A DNA stretch of 64,000 nucleotides from Leifsonia sp. Root4 (lineage in GTDB: Bacteria > Actinomycetota > Actinomycetes > Actinomycetales > Microbacteriaceae): contig NZ_LMDN01000001.1 of assembly GCF_001425085.1 (NCBI RefSeq), positions 631,092-695,091 of the forward strand, written 5' to 3'. The notes under the pieces were generated by a model. It was given only the letters and a program-made list of their open reading frames with translations, did no database searches and was not told where the DNA came from. The position numbers were made by a program, and so were the translations under genes. Numbering within the stretch: the stretch's first letter is position 1; each line of letters begins with the position of its first letter. Shown here one piece after another: positions 40,879 to 52,677 of the stretch.

Positions 40879-42483
40879 CTAGTGGAAGAAGTGGCGCTCG
40901 CCCGTGAAGTACATGGTGACGCCGGCGGCCGTCGCCGCGGCGATGACCTCCTCATCGCGCACCGATCCACCGGGCTGCACGACGGCCGTCACCCCGGCGT
41001 CGAGCAGCACCTGCAGGCCGTCTGCGAAGGGGAAGAATGCGTCGGACGCGGCGACCGAACCGCTCGCGCGCTCACCGGCGCGGCTCACGGCGAGGTGGCA
41101 GGAGTCGACCCGGTTGACCTGGCCCATGCCGACACCGACGGACGCGCCGCCGGAGGCCAGCAGAATGCCGTTGGACTTCACCGCACGGCAGGCACGCCAC
41201 GCGAACTCGAGCTCGGCCCGAGTCTCTGCCGATGCCTCCTCGCCGGCGGCGAGGGTCCAGCCGGCCGAGCTGAAGTTCGCGAAGGAGTCGGCCTGCTGCA
41301 TGAGCAGTCCGCCGGAAACCTGGCGGATCTCGGTCGCGATCGGGCGGTAGTCGGCCGGAAGCTGCAGCAGACGGATGTTCTTCTTGGCGGTCAGGATCTC
41401 GATGGCCTCCGGCTCGAAGCCGGGGGCGACGAGCACCTCCGTGAAGATGCCGCTCACGGTGCGGGCCATCTCGGCGGTGACGGTGCGGTTCGCGGCTATG
41501 ACGCCGCCGAATGCCGACACCGGATCGCAGGCGTGGGCGCGCTCGTGGGCCGAGGCGATCGGGTCGACGGCATCCGCGGCGCCGACGGCGATGCCGCACG
41601 GGTTCGCGTGCTTGATGATGGCGACGGCCGGCTCCGCGAAGTCGTAGGCGGCCCGCACGGCGGCGTCGGCGTCGACGAAGTTGTTGTACGACATCTCCTT
41701 GCCGTGCAGCTGCTCGGCCTGGGCGATGCCGCCGCCCTCCCGGTTGCGGTACAGGGCCGCCTTCTGGTGCGAGTTCTCGCCGTAGCGCAGGCTCTGCTGG
41801 CGGGTCCACGTCGCACCGATCCAGCCGGGGAATCCGGTGCCCTCATCGTCGGGGGCGACGACGTTGCCGATCCACGATGCGACGTTCACGTCGTAGGTGG
41901 CCGTGTGGCGGAACGCCTCTGCCGCCAGCGCCTGGCGCTGGGCGAGTGTCGTGCCGCCGGCCTGCAGCGCGGCGATGATCTGCGGGTAGCTCGTCGGCGA
42001 GACGACGATGGCGACGTTGGCGTGGTTCTTGGCCGATGCGCGCACCATGGCCGGGCCGCCGATGTCGATCTGCTCGACGACATCGCTGGCCGGGGCGCCG
42101 GAGGCGACCGTCTCGGCGAATGGATAGAGGTTGACGACGACGAGCTCGAACGGGGCGATGCCGAGTTCCAGTAGCTGCGCCTCGTGCGACTCGAGGCGCA
42201 GATCGGCGAGCAGGCCGGCGTGCACCGAGGGGTGCAGCGTCTTGACGCGGCCGTCGAGTGCCTCGGCGAAGCCGGTCACGCTGGCGACATCCGTCACAGC
42301 GAAGCCCGCGTCACGAATGGTCGACGCGGTGGAGCCGGTCGAGACGATCTCGACACCGGATGCCGCAAGCGCCGCCGCCAGCTCGAGCAGATCGGTCTTG
42401 TCGCTCACCGAGAGCAGTGCACGGCGCACGGCGACGAGGTCGCGAGAACGGTAGAGGGATGGGTCGTGGCTGGGGCCGCTCAT
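40879..42483 (-). CDS. purH: Bifunctional AICAR formyltransferase/IMP cyclohydrolase
   Basis: A 534-residue enzyme for the last two steps of IMP synthesis. The N-terminal IMP cyclohydrolase (MGS-like) domain covers about 15-165 ([10 protein letters not shown], then [16 protein letters not shown]); the C-terminal AICAR transformylase has [14 protein letters not shown] and the catalytic Lys-His of [11 protein letters not shown]. The length is normal. The start overlaps the purN stop by four bases, so purN and purH form one transcript. PurU upstream in the window affects the pool of the 10-formyl-THF used here. Confidence 0.97.
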   Translation of the reverse strand: MSGPSHDPSLYRSRDLVAVRRALLSVSDKTDLLELAAALAASGVEIVSTGSTASTIRDAGFAVTDVASVTGFAEALDGRVKTLHPSVHAGLLADLRLESHEAQLLELGIAPFELVVVNLYPFAETVASGAPASDVVEQIDIGGPAMVRASAKNHANVAIVVSPTSYPQIIAALQAGGTTLAQRQALAAEAFRHTATYDVNVASWIGNVVAPDDEGTGFPGWIGATWTRQQSLRYGENSHQKAALYRNREGGGIAQAEQLHGKEMSYNNFVDADAAVRAAYDFAEPAVAIIKHANPCGIAVGAADAVDPIASAHERAHACDPVSAFGGVIAANRTVTAEMARTVSGIFTEVLVAPGFEPEAIEILTAKKNIRLLQLPADYRPIATEIRQVSGGLLMQQADSFANFSSAGWTLAAGEEASAETRAELEFAWRACRAVKSNGILLASGGASVGVGMGQVNRVDSCHLAVSRAGERASGSVAASDAFFPFADGLQVLLDAGVTAVVQPGGSVRDEEVIAAATAAGVTMYFTGERHFFH

Positions 42484-43070
42484 TGCGTGAACTCCTTGAG
42501 ATTGACGTGGCCGTCGGCTAGATCGCGCACAGCCTGGATCAACAGGCGACGCTCGACGGGTTTGATGCGCTCGTGCAGATCGTGCTCGGTGTCACCGGGC
42601 AGCACCCTCACGCGCTCCTGCGCCACGATGGGCCCGCCGTCGACGCTGTTGTCGACGATGATGAGGCTCGCGCCGCTCTGATCGACACCGGCGTCGATCG
42701 CGTCGCGAACCCCGTGGGCCCCGGGAAATTCGGGGAGGTAGGCCGGGTGGGTGTTCAGCAGGTGGGGGGTGAGGGCCGCGACGAAGCGCGGCGGCACCAG
42801 GCGCATGAGCCCGCTGAGAACAACGAGGTCCGGCTCCCACAGCTGTACCTGGGCGAGCAGCTCGTCGCCCCAGGCCGCACGGTCGTCGAAGGCGGTGAAC
42901 GGCACGGTGAAGGTGGGGATGCCGAACTCCTCACCGAGGGCGAGGCCATCCGCGTCACGGTCGGCGCCGATGGCGACGACGCGGGCGCCGTAGTCGGCTG
43001 CCTGTGTGGCTTCGAGCAGTGCCCGGAGGTTCGATCCGGTTCCGGAGATCAAGACGACGAGCTTCAGCAC
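42480..43070 (-). CDS. purN: Phosphoribosylglycinamide formyltransferase
   Basis: A 196-residue enzyme that formylates GAR with 10-formyl-THF in purine synthesis. The N-terminal [13 protein letters not shown] binds phosphate; the catalytic Asn, His and Asp are in [17 protein letters not shown] and DNSVDGGPI. Normal length. It precedes purH with a 4-base overlap and follows the DUF6350 gene by 23 bases; purN next to purH and DUF6350 is a common order in Microbacteriaceae. Confidence 0.96.
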   Translation of the reverse strand: MLKLVVLISGTGSNLRALLEATQAADYGARVVAIGADRDADGLALGEEFGIPTFTVPFTAFDDRAAWGDELLAQVQLWEPDLVVLSGLMRLVPPRFVAALTPHLLNTHPAYLPEFPGAHGVRDAIDAGVDQSGASLIIVDNSVDGGPIVAQERVRVLPGDTEHDLHERIKPVERRLLIQAVRDLADGHVNLKEFTQ

Positions 43071-43093
43071 GAGTCGAGCCTACCGCCTGCCGC

Positions 43094-44350
43094 CTACTCG
43101 CTCAGCGAGTCGGCGGCCGACGGAACCACGCGAGCGGGTCGCTTGGCCACGACCGCGCCGCTGAACAAGCCGAGCAGCGCGGCGGCGCCCACCTCGAGTG
43201 CCGCGAAGACAGCGACGAGCAGCGGGTTCGGGCCGAGTTCCTGCAGGCGACCTGGCCCGCCGGATCCGGCGGAGAACCACGCCAGGAGTCCGAGGATGAC
43301 GCCGGCGCTGAGCCCGGCGGCGAGGCCGTGCGCGAGCAGGATCTTCCAGCCGGGCTGCTGCTGCGGCATCCGCTGACGCAACAGGACGCCGACGGCGAAG
43401 CCGGCCAGAATGGGCACGAGCAGCACCAGGAAGCCGAAACTCGCCTGGCCGTCTGGCAGGGCGGCGAACAGTGGCAGCCCGGGAACAGGGCCGAGCACGG
43501 TGGCACCCGGAGAGACGCTCGTGCCGACGCCGACGGCGAAGCCGGGCCCGACGACCCAACTGGCTGCCCAGATCACGGCGTTCGGCAGCAGTGCCAGTTG
43601 CATGAGCGTCAGCGCTATGCCGCCGAGCGCCCCGGCCTGGAGGGACTCGTACAGGCCGATCACCGTGGCGTAGCTCGTGAGCAGCGAGAACGTCAGCAGC
43701 AGCCCGCCCGCGCCGACGACGATGGCTGCCGCGATGGTCCCCCCGCGCAGCCCGGCGGCAACCGTCTGGGGAACGAGCGGGGGGAGCTGGCGGGCCCAGT
43801 CGACCACGCCGCGTTGGACCGTGCGCCCGAAGGCGCCGAGTACGGGGCGCCGCGAGCTGGCGAGGCCGATCACGACGGATGACGCATAGATCAGCCCCGG
43901 CAGGATGATGGCCTGTGTCGGCGCCGGAGCGGCAAGCGGGTGCCCGGCGCTCAGGGCGATGAGCGCTGCGAGCACGCAGAACACGGCGACGACGATGACG
44001 GCGGCCTGCACGGGGTGCGCCGAGTGCGCCGCCCTGCGACCGGCGCCGATGCCGAGCACGATGGTCAGCACCGAGAAGCCGAGCAGGGCGATGGACAGCG
44101 TGAAGGCGGCATCCGCCCCAGGCAGGGCGAGTGACGCGACGAGGGCGGCGGGGAGCGTGACGGTGAGGTCGACCCCGTGTCCGAGCAACCAGACGTCGGA
44201 TGCTGCCCGCCAGAACACGGTCCAGTCGGTGCTCAGGCCGTTTTGCGTCGCCCACAGGATGGTCAGAGGCACGAGGGCGATGCCGAGCCCGATGGCAACG
44301 GCGATGACCGCTTCGAGCGCGGCGAGCAGGGCGATGGTTATGCGATTCAT
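43094..44350 (-). CDS. DUF6350 polytopic membrane protein
   Basis: A 418-residue very hydrophobic protein with about ten membrane segments spread over the whole length. It matches the actinobacterial DUF6350 proteins that sit between sucCD and purNH, some of which are annotated as PerM-like cell-division membrane proteins. No enzyme motif is visible. It lies 23 bases before purN in the same direction and probably shares its transcript. Function unknown. Confidence 0.8.
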   Translation of the reverse strand: MNRITIALLAALEAVIAVAIGLGIALVPLTILWATQNGLSTDWTVFWRAASDVWLLGHGVDLTVTLPAALVASLALPGADAAFTLSIALLGFSVLTIVLGIGAGRRAAHSAHPVQAAVIVVAVFCVLAALIALSAGHPLAAPAPTQAIILPGLIYASSVVIGLASSRRPVLGAFGRTVQRGVVDWARQLPPLVPQTVAAGLRGGTIAAAIVVGAGGLLLTFSLLTSYATVIGLYESLQAGALGGIALTLMQLALLPNAVIWAASWVVGPGFAVGVGTSVSPGATVLGPVPGLPLFAALPDGQASFGFLVLLVPILAGFAVGVLLRQRMPQQQPGWKILLAHGLAAGLSAGVILGLLAWFSAGSGGPGRLQELGPNPLLVAVFAALEVGAAALLGLFSGAVVAKRPARVVPSAADSLSE

Positions 44351-44407
44351 GCGCTCACGAGCCTACCGCCGCCATCGCGGGAGGCCAGGCAGCCGCTCGG
44401 GGCGCCG

Positions 44408-44515
44408 TTACTTCTTGCCGTACGGTGCCTTGGCCAGGGCGACGAGGCAGGCGATGCCGAAGACACCCATGACCACGCCGAAGGTGACGAGGTAGCCGAT
44501 CAGAATGGTTTCCAT
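44408..44515 (-). CDS. 35-residue single-pass membrane peptide
   Basis: A short frame (begins METILIGYLVTFGVVMGVFG) of 35 codons, one hydrophobic helix of about 25 residues and a basic tail ending APYGKK. It is too short for most gene callers. CATACT lies exactly six bases before the ATG, matching the leaderless promoter layout of other genes in this window. It sits alone between two membrane-protein genes in the same direction. The membrane-helix composition and positive-inside tail make it look real; function unknown. Confidence 0.55.
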   Translation of the reverse strand: METILIGYLVTFGVVMGVFGIACLVALAKAPYGKK

Positions 44516-44521
44516 GAGCCG

Positions 44522-44527
44522 AGTATG
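44522..44527 (-). promoter_or_regulatory. Candidate leaderless -10 box for the 35-residue peptide
   Basis: CATACT (one mismatch to TATACT) is followed by six bases and the ATG at 44515, with no Shine-Dalgarno sequence. Confidence 0.35.
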
Positions 44528-44533
44528 CCGCGC

Positions 44534-46006
44534 TCAGACGGACTTGTCACTGGTGACTTCTGCGCTGAACAGAACCTCAGTCACCGAGTCCTGGCCGCTG
44601 GGCGAGTCTCCTGCCGGTGGCTCCGCGGCCGGAGCCTCGCCGTCGTCGTCGACATCGGCCAACAGTCCTCTCCGCTGCAGCAGCTCGGCGACCAGCACCG
44701 CCAGGAGGGCGAGCACTGCGGTCCACACGATGGTCGCGCCGCTCAGCGGGCGGGAGAGCAGCAGCACCGCCGCGGCGACCACACCGATCAGAACGCGGAC
44801 GAGCACGCGCTGCTTGTACAGGAACACCCCGAAGCCGCCGGTGCTGATTCCGCGGCGATCGGCCGCCGTGCGCACGGAATCCAGGCCGGAGCCCACGAAA
44901 CCGCGCAGTCTCACCGCCGGCACGAACGGACCGCTGAACCACGCGATGAGTGCGACCGTGAAGGCGAGCACGATCATCGCGGTCGTCGTCGAACGCATCA
45001 GCTCGATCACCTGGTTGTAGATCACCTCGGCGGCATTGCTCGGCATGAGACCGGGCGAGACGGAGGCGACGAAGAAGATGCTCGCGATGCCGTAGCCGGC
45101 TGCCAGGATCAGCATCACCACGCCGAGGGCGACCGAGGTGGCGACAAGCGCGCGCACCTTGCGCTTGGCGACGAGCACCCCGGCGGCCAACAGCGCGAGT
45201 GCGATGAAGGGAAGCCACGTGCCGACCGCGATCGCCAACCCGTAGACGAGCTGGGCCGTGGTGAACGCATCGGCGGTGGCGATCACGATGGTGCGTTCGA
45301 CGACGGGGATGTTCGACGCGAAGCCGAAGCCCTGGTCGACGAGCCGCTTCTTGACCTCCTCGATGATCGGCCCGAGCTGCACGCCGAGCTCTCCGCCCCC
45401 ACTGATCGACAACGCCGCATTCGAGTCGCCCTGCAGGGTGGCGGTGAGCTGGCGGTGGCTCACGCGGAGCGCCTGTGCCCAGACGTCGCTGAATGCGTCC
45501 GACGCCACGAGTCGGTCGACGGCCGTCGAGACGAGGTTCTGAACGCCGGCCGCGGCGGGTGCCTCGAGCAATGCCAGGGCGGATGCCGCACGCGGCGGCA
45601 GGTCGAGCTGTGCCAGCCCGTCGAAGAGGTCGGCCGTGATGGCCGGGATGTCGACCTGTTCCTCGATCACGGCGACGACCTGGTCGGAGACGTAGCTCTG
45701 CACGGCGGGGTCGTCCGCGAGGGGGGCGAAGGTCGCCACGAACTGGTCGGTGCTGCTCAGCTGCACCTTCGCCCAGCTGGAGACCACGGCGATCGGTGTG
45801 AGTATGAGCCCGATGATGATGAGCGTGCTCGAGAGCACCGCCCACCAGCGGCTGCGCCGGTGCGTCAGGACCACGCCGTGTGGAGCTACGGGGGTCACGA
45901 CATCCGTCACCGTGGCGTCGACAACGCCGCCGGCTTTGAGCGCAGCGTTCTCGCCCTCGAGTGCGGCGACGAGCGCCTCCAGCTCTGCCTTCGTCCTGCG
46001 TGTCAT
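44534..46006 (-). CDS. Large membrane protein with N-terminal coiled coil, unknown function
   Basis: A 490-residue protein. A short charged helix (about 5-25; TKAELEALVAALEGENAAL, probable coiled coil) precedes a first membrane helix near 57-77. A long extracytoplasmic domain (about 80-265, probably helical) follows, then paired helices near 270-325 and 350-380 and two more near 410-445, and an acidic tail (about 450-490; ADVDDDGEAPAAEPPAG). No catalytic motif is recognised. The start at 46006 is set by AAGGGGG eight bases upstream. Related actinobacterial proteins are annotated only as integral membrane proteins. Confidence 0.75.
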   Translation of the reverse strand: MTRRTKAELEALVAALEGENAALKAGGVVDATVTDVVTPVAPHGVVLTHRRSRWWAVLSSTLIIIGLILTPIAVVSSWAKVQLSSTDQFVATFAPLADDPAVQSYVSDQVVAVIEEQVDIPAITADLFDGLAQLDLPPRAASALALLEAPAAAGVQNLVSTAVDRLVASDAFSDVWAQALRVSHRQLTATLQGDSNAALSISGGGELGVQLGPIIEEVKKRLVDQGFGFASNIPVVERTIVIATADAFTTAQLVYGLAIAVGTWLPFIALALLAAGVLVAKRKVRALVATSVALGVVMLILAAGYGIASIFFVASVSPGLMPSNAAEVIYNQVIELMRSTTTAMIVLAFTVALIAWFSGPFVPAVRLRGFVGSGLDSVRTAADRRGISTGGFGVFLYKQRVLVRVLIGVVAAAVLLLSRPLSGATIVWTAVLALLAVLVAELLQRRGLLADVDDDGEAPAAEPPAGDSPSGQDSVTEVLFSAEVTSDKSV

Positions 46007-46090
46007 AACGCCCCCTTCGGCTCCTGCTGCCCCCACTGTAGTGACGCAGCGGCTCGAGCAACATGGGGAGTTTGCATTGCGGCACGCAGA

Positions 46091-46120
46091 AGGCCCGCCC
46101 CGCGTGAGCGGAACGGGCCT
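46091..46120 (-). terminator. Probable terminator of sucCD
   Basis: Arms 46091-46103 and 46108-46120 (AGGCCCG/CGGGCCT with an inner CCGC/GCGG, two central mismatches) close a 4-base loop, starting 26 bases beyond the sucD stop. Confidence 0.7.
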
Positions 46121-46145
46121 CCTGATCGTCGTGATGCGAGCGGGC

Positions 46146-48231
<2,086 letters not shown>

Positions 48232-48464
48232 GCTGCTCTTCCAATCCGCGCTCAGCGTTCCTGCATGGTTTGAGGGTGTGGCAACAGCGTTCAGACGCAG
48301 ACTAGCTCGGCGTCAAGACACACTGGCCGTAGTCCAGCCTACCCCGTCATGATCGAGCGACAGTTCCGACGAATTTCCTGCAGTGGCGTCATGAATCCTG
48401 CCATCCGGCGTCTTCCCAGTAGATGCACCCCACAGTGCATCGGCCGGAGCAGTGAGGAACCGCA

Positions 48465-48686
48465 GTGAGCACGCCCAGAGATTCAGTACGCCGTCAGATG
48501 CCGCGCCCGGCGCGCCAGGTGGCACCGCACCTCGAGAGCTACGTCAGCAGCCAGACCGGGGAACCCATCCACGTCGGGTGCGTCTGCCCGATCGGGCGGC
48601 CGCACAGCTACGAGGAGTGGCAGAGCAGCACGACGCTGCGCCCCGGCGCCCAACGGCTGCGTCGCGCCGGCAACGACGCGACATAG
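48465..48686 (+). CDS. Small hypothetical protein with Cys/His segment
   Basis: A 73-residue frame from a GTG with GAGGAA four bases upstream. The first 30 residues are Arg/Pro-rich; the middle has VGCVCPIGRPHSYEEW (two Cys and one His), which could bind metal or take part in a disulfide. No family is recognised. It is divergent from sucCD and convergent with murR. I chose this frame over the two overlapping ones because of its ribosome binding site and the non-random Cys/His segment, but the call is tentative. Confidence 0.45.
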   Translation: MSTPRDSVRRQMPRPARQVAPHLESYVSSQTGEPIHVGCVCPIGRPHSYEEWQSSTTLRPGAQRLRRAGNDAT

Positions 48687-48731
48687 CGGGCCAAGCACCT
48701 CGCCGAGCCGGGGCACGGGCCGGGTCCGCGG

Positions 48732-49631
48732 TCAGGACGTGCGGTGCAGCCCGGCGCGGCGGTGCTGTTCCGGTTCGTCGCGATGGCGGAGCACCGCGTC
48801 CCTGGTGAGGTTGAGCGAGTCGGTCATGGTGTCGAACAGGCTCTGTGCGAGACGCACGAAGAGCACGTCGGTCACGGCGAGCTGCGCGGTCCGGCTTGCC
48901 GTCGCGCCAGAGCGGAACGCGTTCTCGCGTGCCTGCGTCGTGAGCAGGATGTCGCAGAGTTCTGCCATCGGCGATCCCGGGTCATTGGTGATTCCGATCG
49001 TCGTCGCACCGGTCCGCCTGGCCTCCCGCAACAGCCCCAGGATCTCCGGCGTGCCGCCGGAATGTGACACGGCGATGAATACACCTCCATGGCCCAGCAG
49101 CGCGGTCGACGAGAGCGCGAGGTGGACGTCTGGATGGTACGAGCTGCGACGACCGATGCGCTGCAGCTTCATGGTCAGGTCGCGCGCGGTGAGGCCGGAG
49201 GAACCGAAGCCTGCGATGACGACGTCGGGCGCGAGCACGAGAGCGTCGCGGATGCGGTCGACCGCGTCAAGGTCGAGCTCGCGGAGAGTGTGCTCGATCG
49301 CCTGGGTCTCCTGGAAGAGCACCTTCGCGGCGACGTCGGCCACGGTGTCTGCCGGGTCGATGTCGCCCGTCAACACGTTGGAACGGTCGAGGTCGGCCTG
49401 GTCGCGGCTCGTCGTGCCGACAAGATCGAACCGGAACTCGCGGTAGCCCGAGTAGCCGAGGCCCTGGCAGAACCGGGCAACGGTGGCCGCCGATGTTCCA
49501 CACAGTTCCGCGACGACGTTGATCGGGTTGTCGACGACGATTCGCGGATCAGCGAGGATCGCTCGGGCAACCCGCGCCTCTGCGGCGCTGAATCGATCGA
49601 GCGAGCCCTGAATCCTCGTGAGTGCTCGCAC
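48732..49631 (-). CDS. murR: MurR/RpiR-family transcriptional regulator
   Basis: A 299-residue regulator with an RpiR helix-turn-helix (about 14-70; NVVAELCGTSAATVARFCQG) and a SIS sugar-phosphate domain (about 130-255; IAGFGSSGLTA, AVSHSGGTPEIL). It is the last gene of the MurNAc salvage operon; E. coli MurR represses murQP and is released by MurNAc-6-P. The GTG start overlaps the murQ stop by one base. Dyads over the operon promoter at 57360-57403 are the likely targets. It has about 25 Arg/His-rich residues at the end not expected in the family. Confidence 0.85.
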   Translation of the reverse strand: MRALTRIQGSLDRFSAAEARVARAILADPRIVVDNPINVVAELCGTSAATVARFCQGLGYSGYREFRFDLVGTTSRDQADLDRSNVLTGDIDPADTVADVAAKVLFQETQAIEHTLRELDLDAVDRIRDALVLAPDVVIAGFGSSGLTARDLTMKLQRIGRRSSYHPDVHLALSSTALLGHGGVFIAVSHSGGTPEILGLLREARRTGATTIGITNDPGSPMAELCDILLTTQARENAFRSGATASRTAQLAVTDVLFVRLAQSLFDTMTDSLNLTRDAVLRHRDEPEQHRRAGLHRTS

Positions 49632-50578
49632 TAGTTGGTTGTTGCCTCTGTGATCGCGGCGCGGAGGTAGCCACCGTTGCCTTCGAGTGTCGCAACGGCG
49701 GCAGCTGCGGGGATCCCCGCCTCGATCGCCAGGATCGCGGCTTTGACCCAGCCGCCGGTCGCCTCCAGCGACGCCGCCGCGATCGCGGGCTCGGCCGCAG
49801 TGGCGAGAATGACGGTTCTTTCGCTGCGCGCACGCAGCTTCTCATTCGTCGCGCGAAGGTCAACCATAAGGTTACGGTAGACCTTGCCTGCTCGCACCAT
49901 GGCTCCCGTGCTCAGTGTGTTGAGCACGAGTTTCTGCGCAGACCCCGCTTTGAGGCGGGTTGAACCGGTGAGAAGTTCGGGGCCGACCTCCGTTTCGATC
50001 GCGACATGCGCCGCGGCACCGATCGCCGAGTTCGGGTTGCAGGAGTGCGCGACGGTGAACGAACCGCGCTCCCGAGCCCGGTTCAGCGCTCCGACGACGT
50101 ACGGGGTGCGTCCGGAGGCCGAGATGCCGACAAGGCTGTCGTTTGGTCCGAGTTCGAGGCCATCGACGTCATGGGCACCGGAATCCGCGTCATCCTCGGC
50201 GTTCTCGACGGCCGTGTGGATGGCGGTCTCGCCCCCGGCGATCCTGCCGACAATGACATCGTTGGAGATGCCGAACGTCGGCGGGGCCTCACTCGCATCG
50301 AGGATTCCCATACGTCCAGCGGTCCCGGCACCCATATAGATGAGCCGACCGCCGCGCGCCATGCCCGCGACGATTCCGGCGAGTGCCGCGGTGATCTGAG
50401 TGCTTTGGGCGGCAACCGCGTCGGCGACGGCGCGCTCGCTCTCGATCATTGCGTGCACGAGCTCGGCGTCGTCCAGCAGATCGAGATCCGGGTAGCGCTC
50501 ACCGACTGTCTCGGTCGGCAACGTACCGAGGAAGTCGCGCAGCTGCTCCCGGTCCTCGGTCGAGTTCGAGCTATCCAC
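49631..50578 (-). CDS. murQ: N-acetylmuramic acid 6-phosphate etherase
   Basis: A 315-residue SIS-domain lyase that cleaves the D-lactyl ether of MurNAc-6-P, giving GlcNAc-6-P and D-lactate. Family motifs are LIYMGAGTAGRMGILDASE (about 82-100, with a catalytic Glu), NDVIVGRIAGGETAI, and GISASGRTPYVVGAL. I place the start at GTG 50578 because AGAGGA lies six bases upstream; an in-frame ATG at 50596 has no ribosome binding site. This start overlaps the end of the kinase gene by eight bases. Confidence 0.95.
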   Translation of the reverse strand: MDSSNSTEDREQLRDFLGTLPTETVGERYPDLDLLDDAELVHAMIESERAVADAVAAQSTQITAALAGIVAGMARGGRLIYMGAGTAGRMGILDASEAPPTFGISNDVIVGRIAGGETAIHTAVENAEDDADSGAHDVDGLELGPNDSLVGISASGRTPYVVGALNRARERGSFTVAHSCNPNSAIGAAAHVAIETEVGPELLTGSTRLKAGSAQKLVLNTLSTGAMVRAGKVYRNLMVDLRATNEKLRARSERTVILATAAEPAIAAASLEATGGWVKAAILAIEAGIPAAAAVATLEGNGGYLRAAITEATTN

Positions 50579-51482
50579 GGATGATCCTCTCTTCATAGCC
50601 CAAGTCGGTGCGCGTGATGATGAGCGCTGATCCGTCAAGTGCAGTCCCGCGAGACGGGATGATGGTGATGCCGGCGTTGGCGAAGGTCGCGCTCAGCTCG
50701 GCAGAAAAATACGGGTGTGCGGCGACGCCGCCCCAGATCGTGATCTCGGAGGCACCCGCGGCGCGTGCGGTTCCGACAAGCGCGTTGCACGCACGCGAGA
50801 CGATGTCTCTGGCGACCGCGTCACCGTCGCCGGCGGCGTCGAGCACATCTGGGGTGAACCGGCCGAGACGACGGGCCGGGTTGCCCTCTGCGCTCACCCA
50901 TGCGGGCATCGCGGCGAGGTCACCGACCAGAGTTCGGGCGCGGGCCGTCAGCGCGGTGCCTGGACCACGGCCATCGACGTCGCGTAGGGCAGCGGAGAGG
51001 CCTTCCTGGCCGATCCAGCGCCCACTTCCCTCGTCGCCGAGCCAGGGGCCCCAGCCGTCAATCTGACGCGTTGCCCCGTTGTCGGCGACGGCGTAGGCGA
51101 TCGCACCGGTGCCGATGATCAGAATGACTCCCGCACCGCCATCGAACGCGCCGGCGTGTGCGGCGAGGGCGTCATTGATCAGGGCCACCGGGGCGCCGGT
51201 GAACGCGCGCACCTCCGCGACGAGATCCCGGGCGATGATGCCGGCCGCCTCGACGCCGGCCGCGCCGATTCCGACACCGGCGAGCGCTGCCCGCTCGGTG
51301 GCGGGGAGCCGGAGGAACACGTCGCGGATCGCGTGAGCAGACAGCGTCGCCCCGTCGAGATCGGCGATGCCTGGAGCACCGGGGCCGCTCTCCTCGGCGA
51401 TGATGCCGGCATCGTCGAACAGCCTGACGCGGCAGGAGGTCTTCCCCAGGTCGACTGCCAGATAGCGCGGTTCAGTCTGCAT
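50571..51482 (-). CDS. BadF/BadG-type amino-sugar kinase (GlcNAc/MurNAc kinase)
   Basis: A 303-residue ASKHA-fold kinase. Phosphate-1 loop is AVDLGKTSCRVRLF, phosphate-2 IIGTGAIAYAV, and the GWGPWLGDEGSGRWIG segment is typical of N-acetylglucosamine kinases and of clostridial MurK, which phosphorylates both MurNAc and GlcNAc at O6. Located between anmK and murQ, it probably makes MurNAc-6-P and GlcNAc-6-P in the cytoplasm. The ATG at 51482 is preferred to one eleven codons upstream, as the family starts just before the first loop; it overlaps the anmK end by 11 bases. Confidence 0.87.
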   Translation of the reverse strand: MQTEPRYLAVDLGKTSCRVRLFDDAGIIAEESGPGAPGIADLDGATLSAHAIRDVFLRLPATERAALAGVGIGAAGVEAAGIIARDLVAEVRAFTGAPVALINDALAAHAGAFDGGAGVILIIGTGAIAYAVADNGATRQIDGWGPWLGDEGSGRWIGQEGLSAALRDVDGRGPGTALTARARTLVGDLAAMPAWVSAEGNPARRLGRFTPDVLDAAGDGDAVARDIVSRACNALVGTARAAGASEITIWGGVAAHPYFSAELSATFANAGITIIPSRGTALDGSALIITRTDLGYEERIIRG

Positions 51483-52677
51483 GGTGGGCTCCGGTGTTCG
51501 GTGCAGCGGCCACACTCAACCGGGAGATCCCGTTGAGCGGCGCAGGAAGGGTGAAGCCACGCGGCCCCGGGCTGATCGTGCCCGCGATTCTGGCGATTCC
51601 CTGGACGAGGCTCACCGGGATGCGGTGCCACGAGCAAAAGCCGAGGAATGCGAAGAGCAACGATTCCTTGAACTCGGGATCAATGCCGAACTCGTCGCTC
51701 GTGCGCAGGCTCACCCCGTCGCGGGCCAGGACGTCGGAGAGCTCTCGAATGAGGCTGGGGTTCAGCACGCCACCGCCGGAGGCGACAACGGTGCGAACGT
51801 CGGGCCCCGTGCGGCGCAGCGCGTCGGCAACCGTGAGCGCCGTGAACCGGGTGAGCGTCGCGATCAGATCCGGGAGCTCGAGGCGCACGCCTGCCGTCGC
51901 CTCGGCGTCACGGACGACAGCCAGGGTGAACGTCTCACGCCCCGTGCTCTTGGGTACCGCTTGTCGAAGATACGGATGCGCGAGCAGCGCCGCGAGCACG
52001 CCGTCGTGAGCGGTGCCCGCGGCGGCAAGCGCCCCGTCCCGGTCGAATCCGAGTGCCCCACCGCTGTGCTCGGCAACGGTCGCGTCGATCAACACGTTCG
52101 CGGGGCCGGTGTCGAATGCGAGGGAGGAACCGTCGGGGCGCAGGAGTTGCAGGTTCGCGATTCCCCCGAGGTTCAGCGAGGCGACGTCGACGGCAGGACC
52201 GAAGAACGCTGCGTCGAACAATCCCATGAGCGGAGCGCCCTGACCGCCGGCGGCGATGTCCGCGGCGCGCAGATTGGAGAGCACGGGGGCATCGGTGGCC
52301 TCGGCGATCCAGGCCGGTTCACCGAGCTGAAGGGTGCCGCGGGCGCGGCCGTCTTCGACCCAATGGAACACGGTCTGGCCGTGCGACACGACGAGATCCG
52401 GTGCGAGACCAGAATCGGATATCGCGGTGGCCGCTGCCGCTGCGAAGCCGTGCCCGATCGCTGTCGTGAGCGCAGTGTGCGCGCCGGCGTCCAGCGACTC
52501 TCCATCGGCGTAGGCGAGGATTCGGGCGCGGAGCTCTGGGGCCCAGTCAAGCGTGCGGCTCCACCGCGAGACGATGGTGAGCTCGGGAGTGACCGGATCG
52601 CCGCTCGTGGTCGCTTCGACCAGTGCGACGTCGATTCCGTCGGCACTCGTGCCTGACTGCAGCGAGAGGATGATCAT
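51472..52677 (-). CDS. anmK: Anhydro-N-acetylmuramic acid kinase
   Basis: A 401-residue kinase that opens the 1,6-anhydro ring of anhMurNAc and phosphorylates it to MurNAc-6-P. Diagnostic motifs are SLQSGTSADGIDVA (5-18), the ATP-site NLGGIANLQL, FDTGPANVLID, and VVASGGGVLNPSL. It is somewhat longer than E. coli AnmK (369). Presence of AnmK shows that the operon handles 1,6-anhydro muropeptides made by lytic transglycosylases, and not only free MurNAc. It overlaps nagZ by four bases. Confidence 0.95.
   Translation of the reverse strand: MIILSLQSGTSADGIDVALVEATTSGDPVTPELTIVSRWSRTLDWAPELRARILAYADGESLDAGAHTALTTAIGHGFAAAAATAISDSGLAPDLVVSHGQTVFHWVEDGRARGTLQLGEPAWIAEATDAPVLSNLRAADIAAGGQGAPLMGLFDAAFFGPAVDVASLNLGGIANLQLLRPDGSSLAFDTGPANVLIDATVAEHSGGALGFDRDGALAAAGTAHDGVLAALLAHPYLRQAVPKSTGRETFTLAVVRDAEATAGVRLELPDLIATLTRFTALTVADALRRTGPDVRTVVASGGGVLNPSLIRELSDVLARDGVSLRTSDEFGIDPEFKESLLFAFLGFCSWHRIPVSLVQGIARIAGTISPGPRGFTLPAPLNGISRLSVAAAPNTGAHHAD

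Noticed and set aside
48313..48525. Minus-strand 70-codon frame upstream of sucC
   Set aside because: No ribosome binding site, no motif, and it overlaps the better supported small gene at 48465 and the sucC promoter region.
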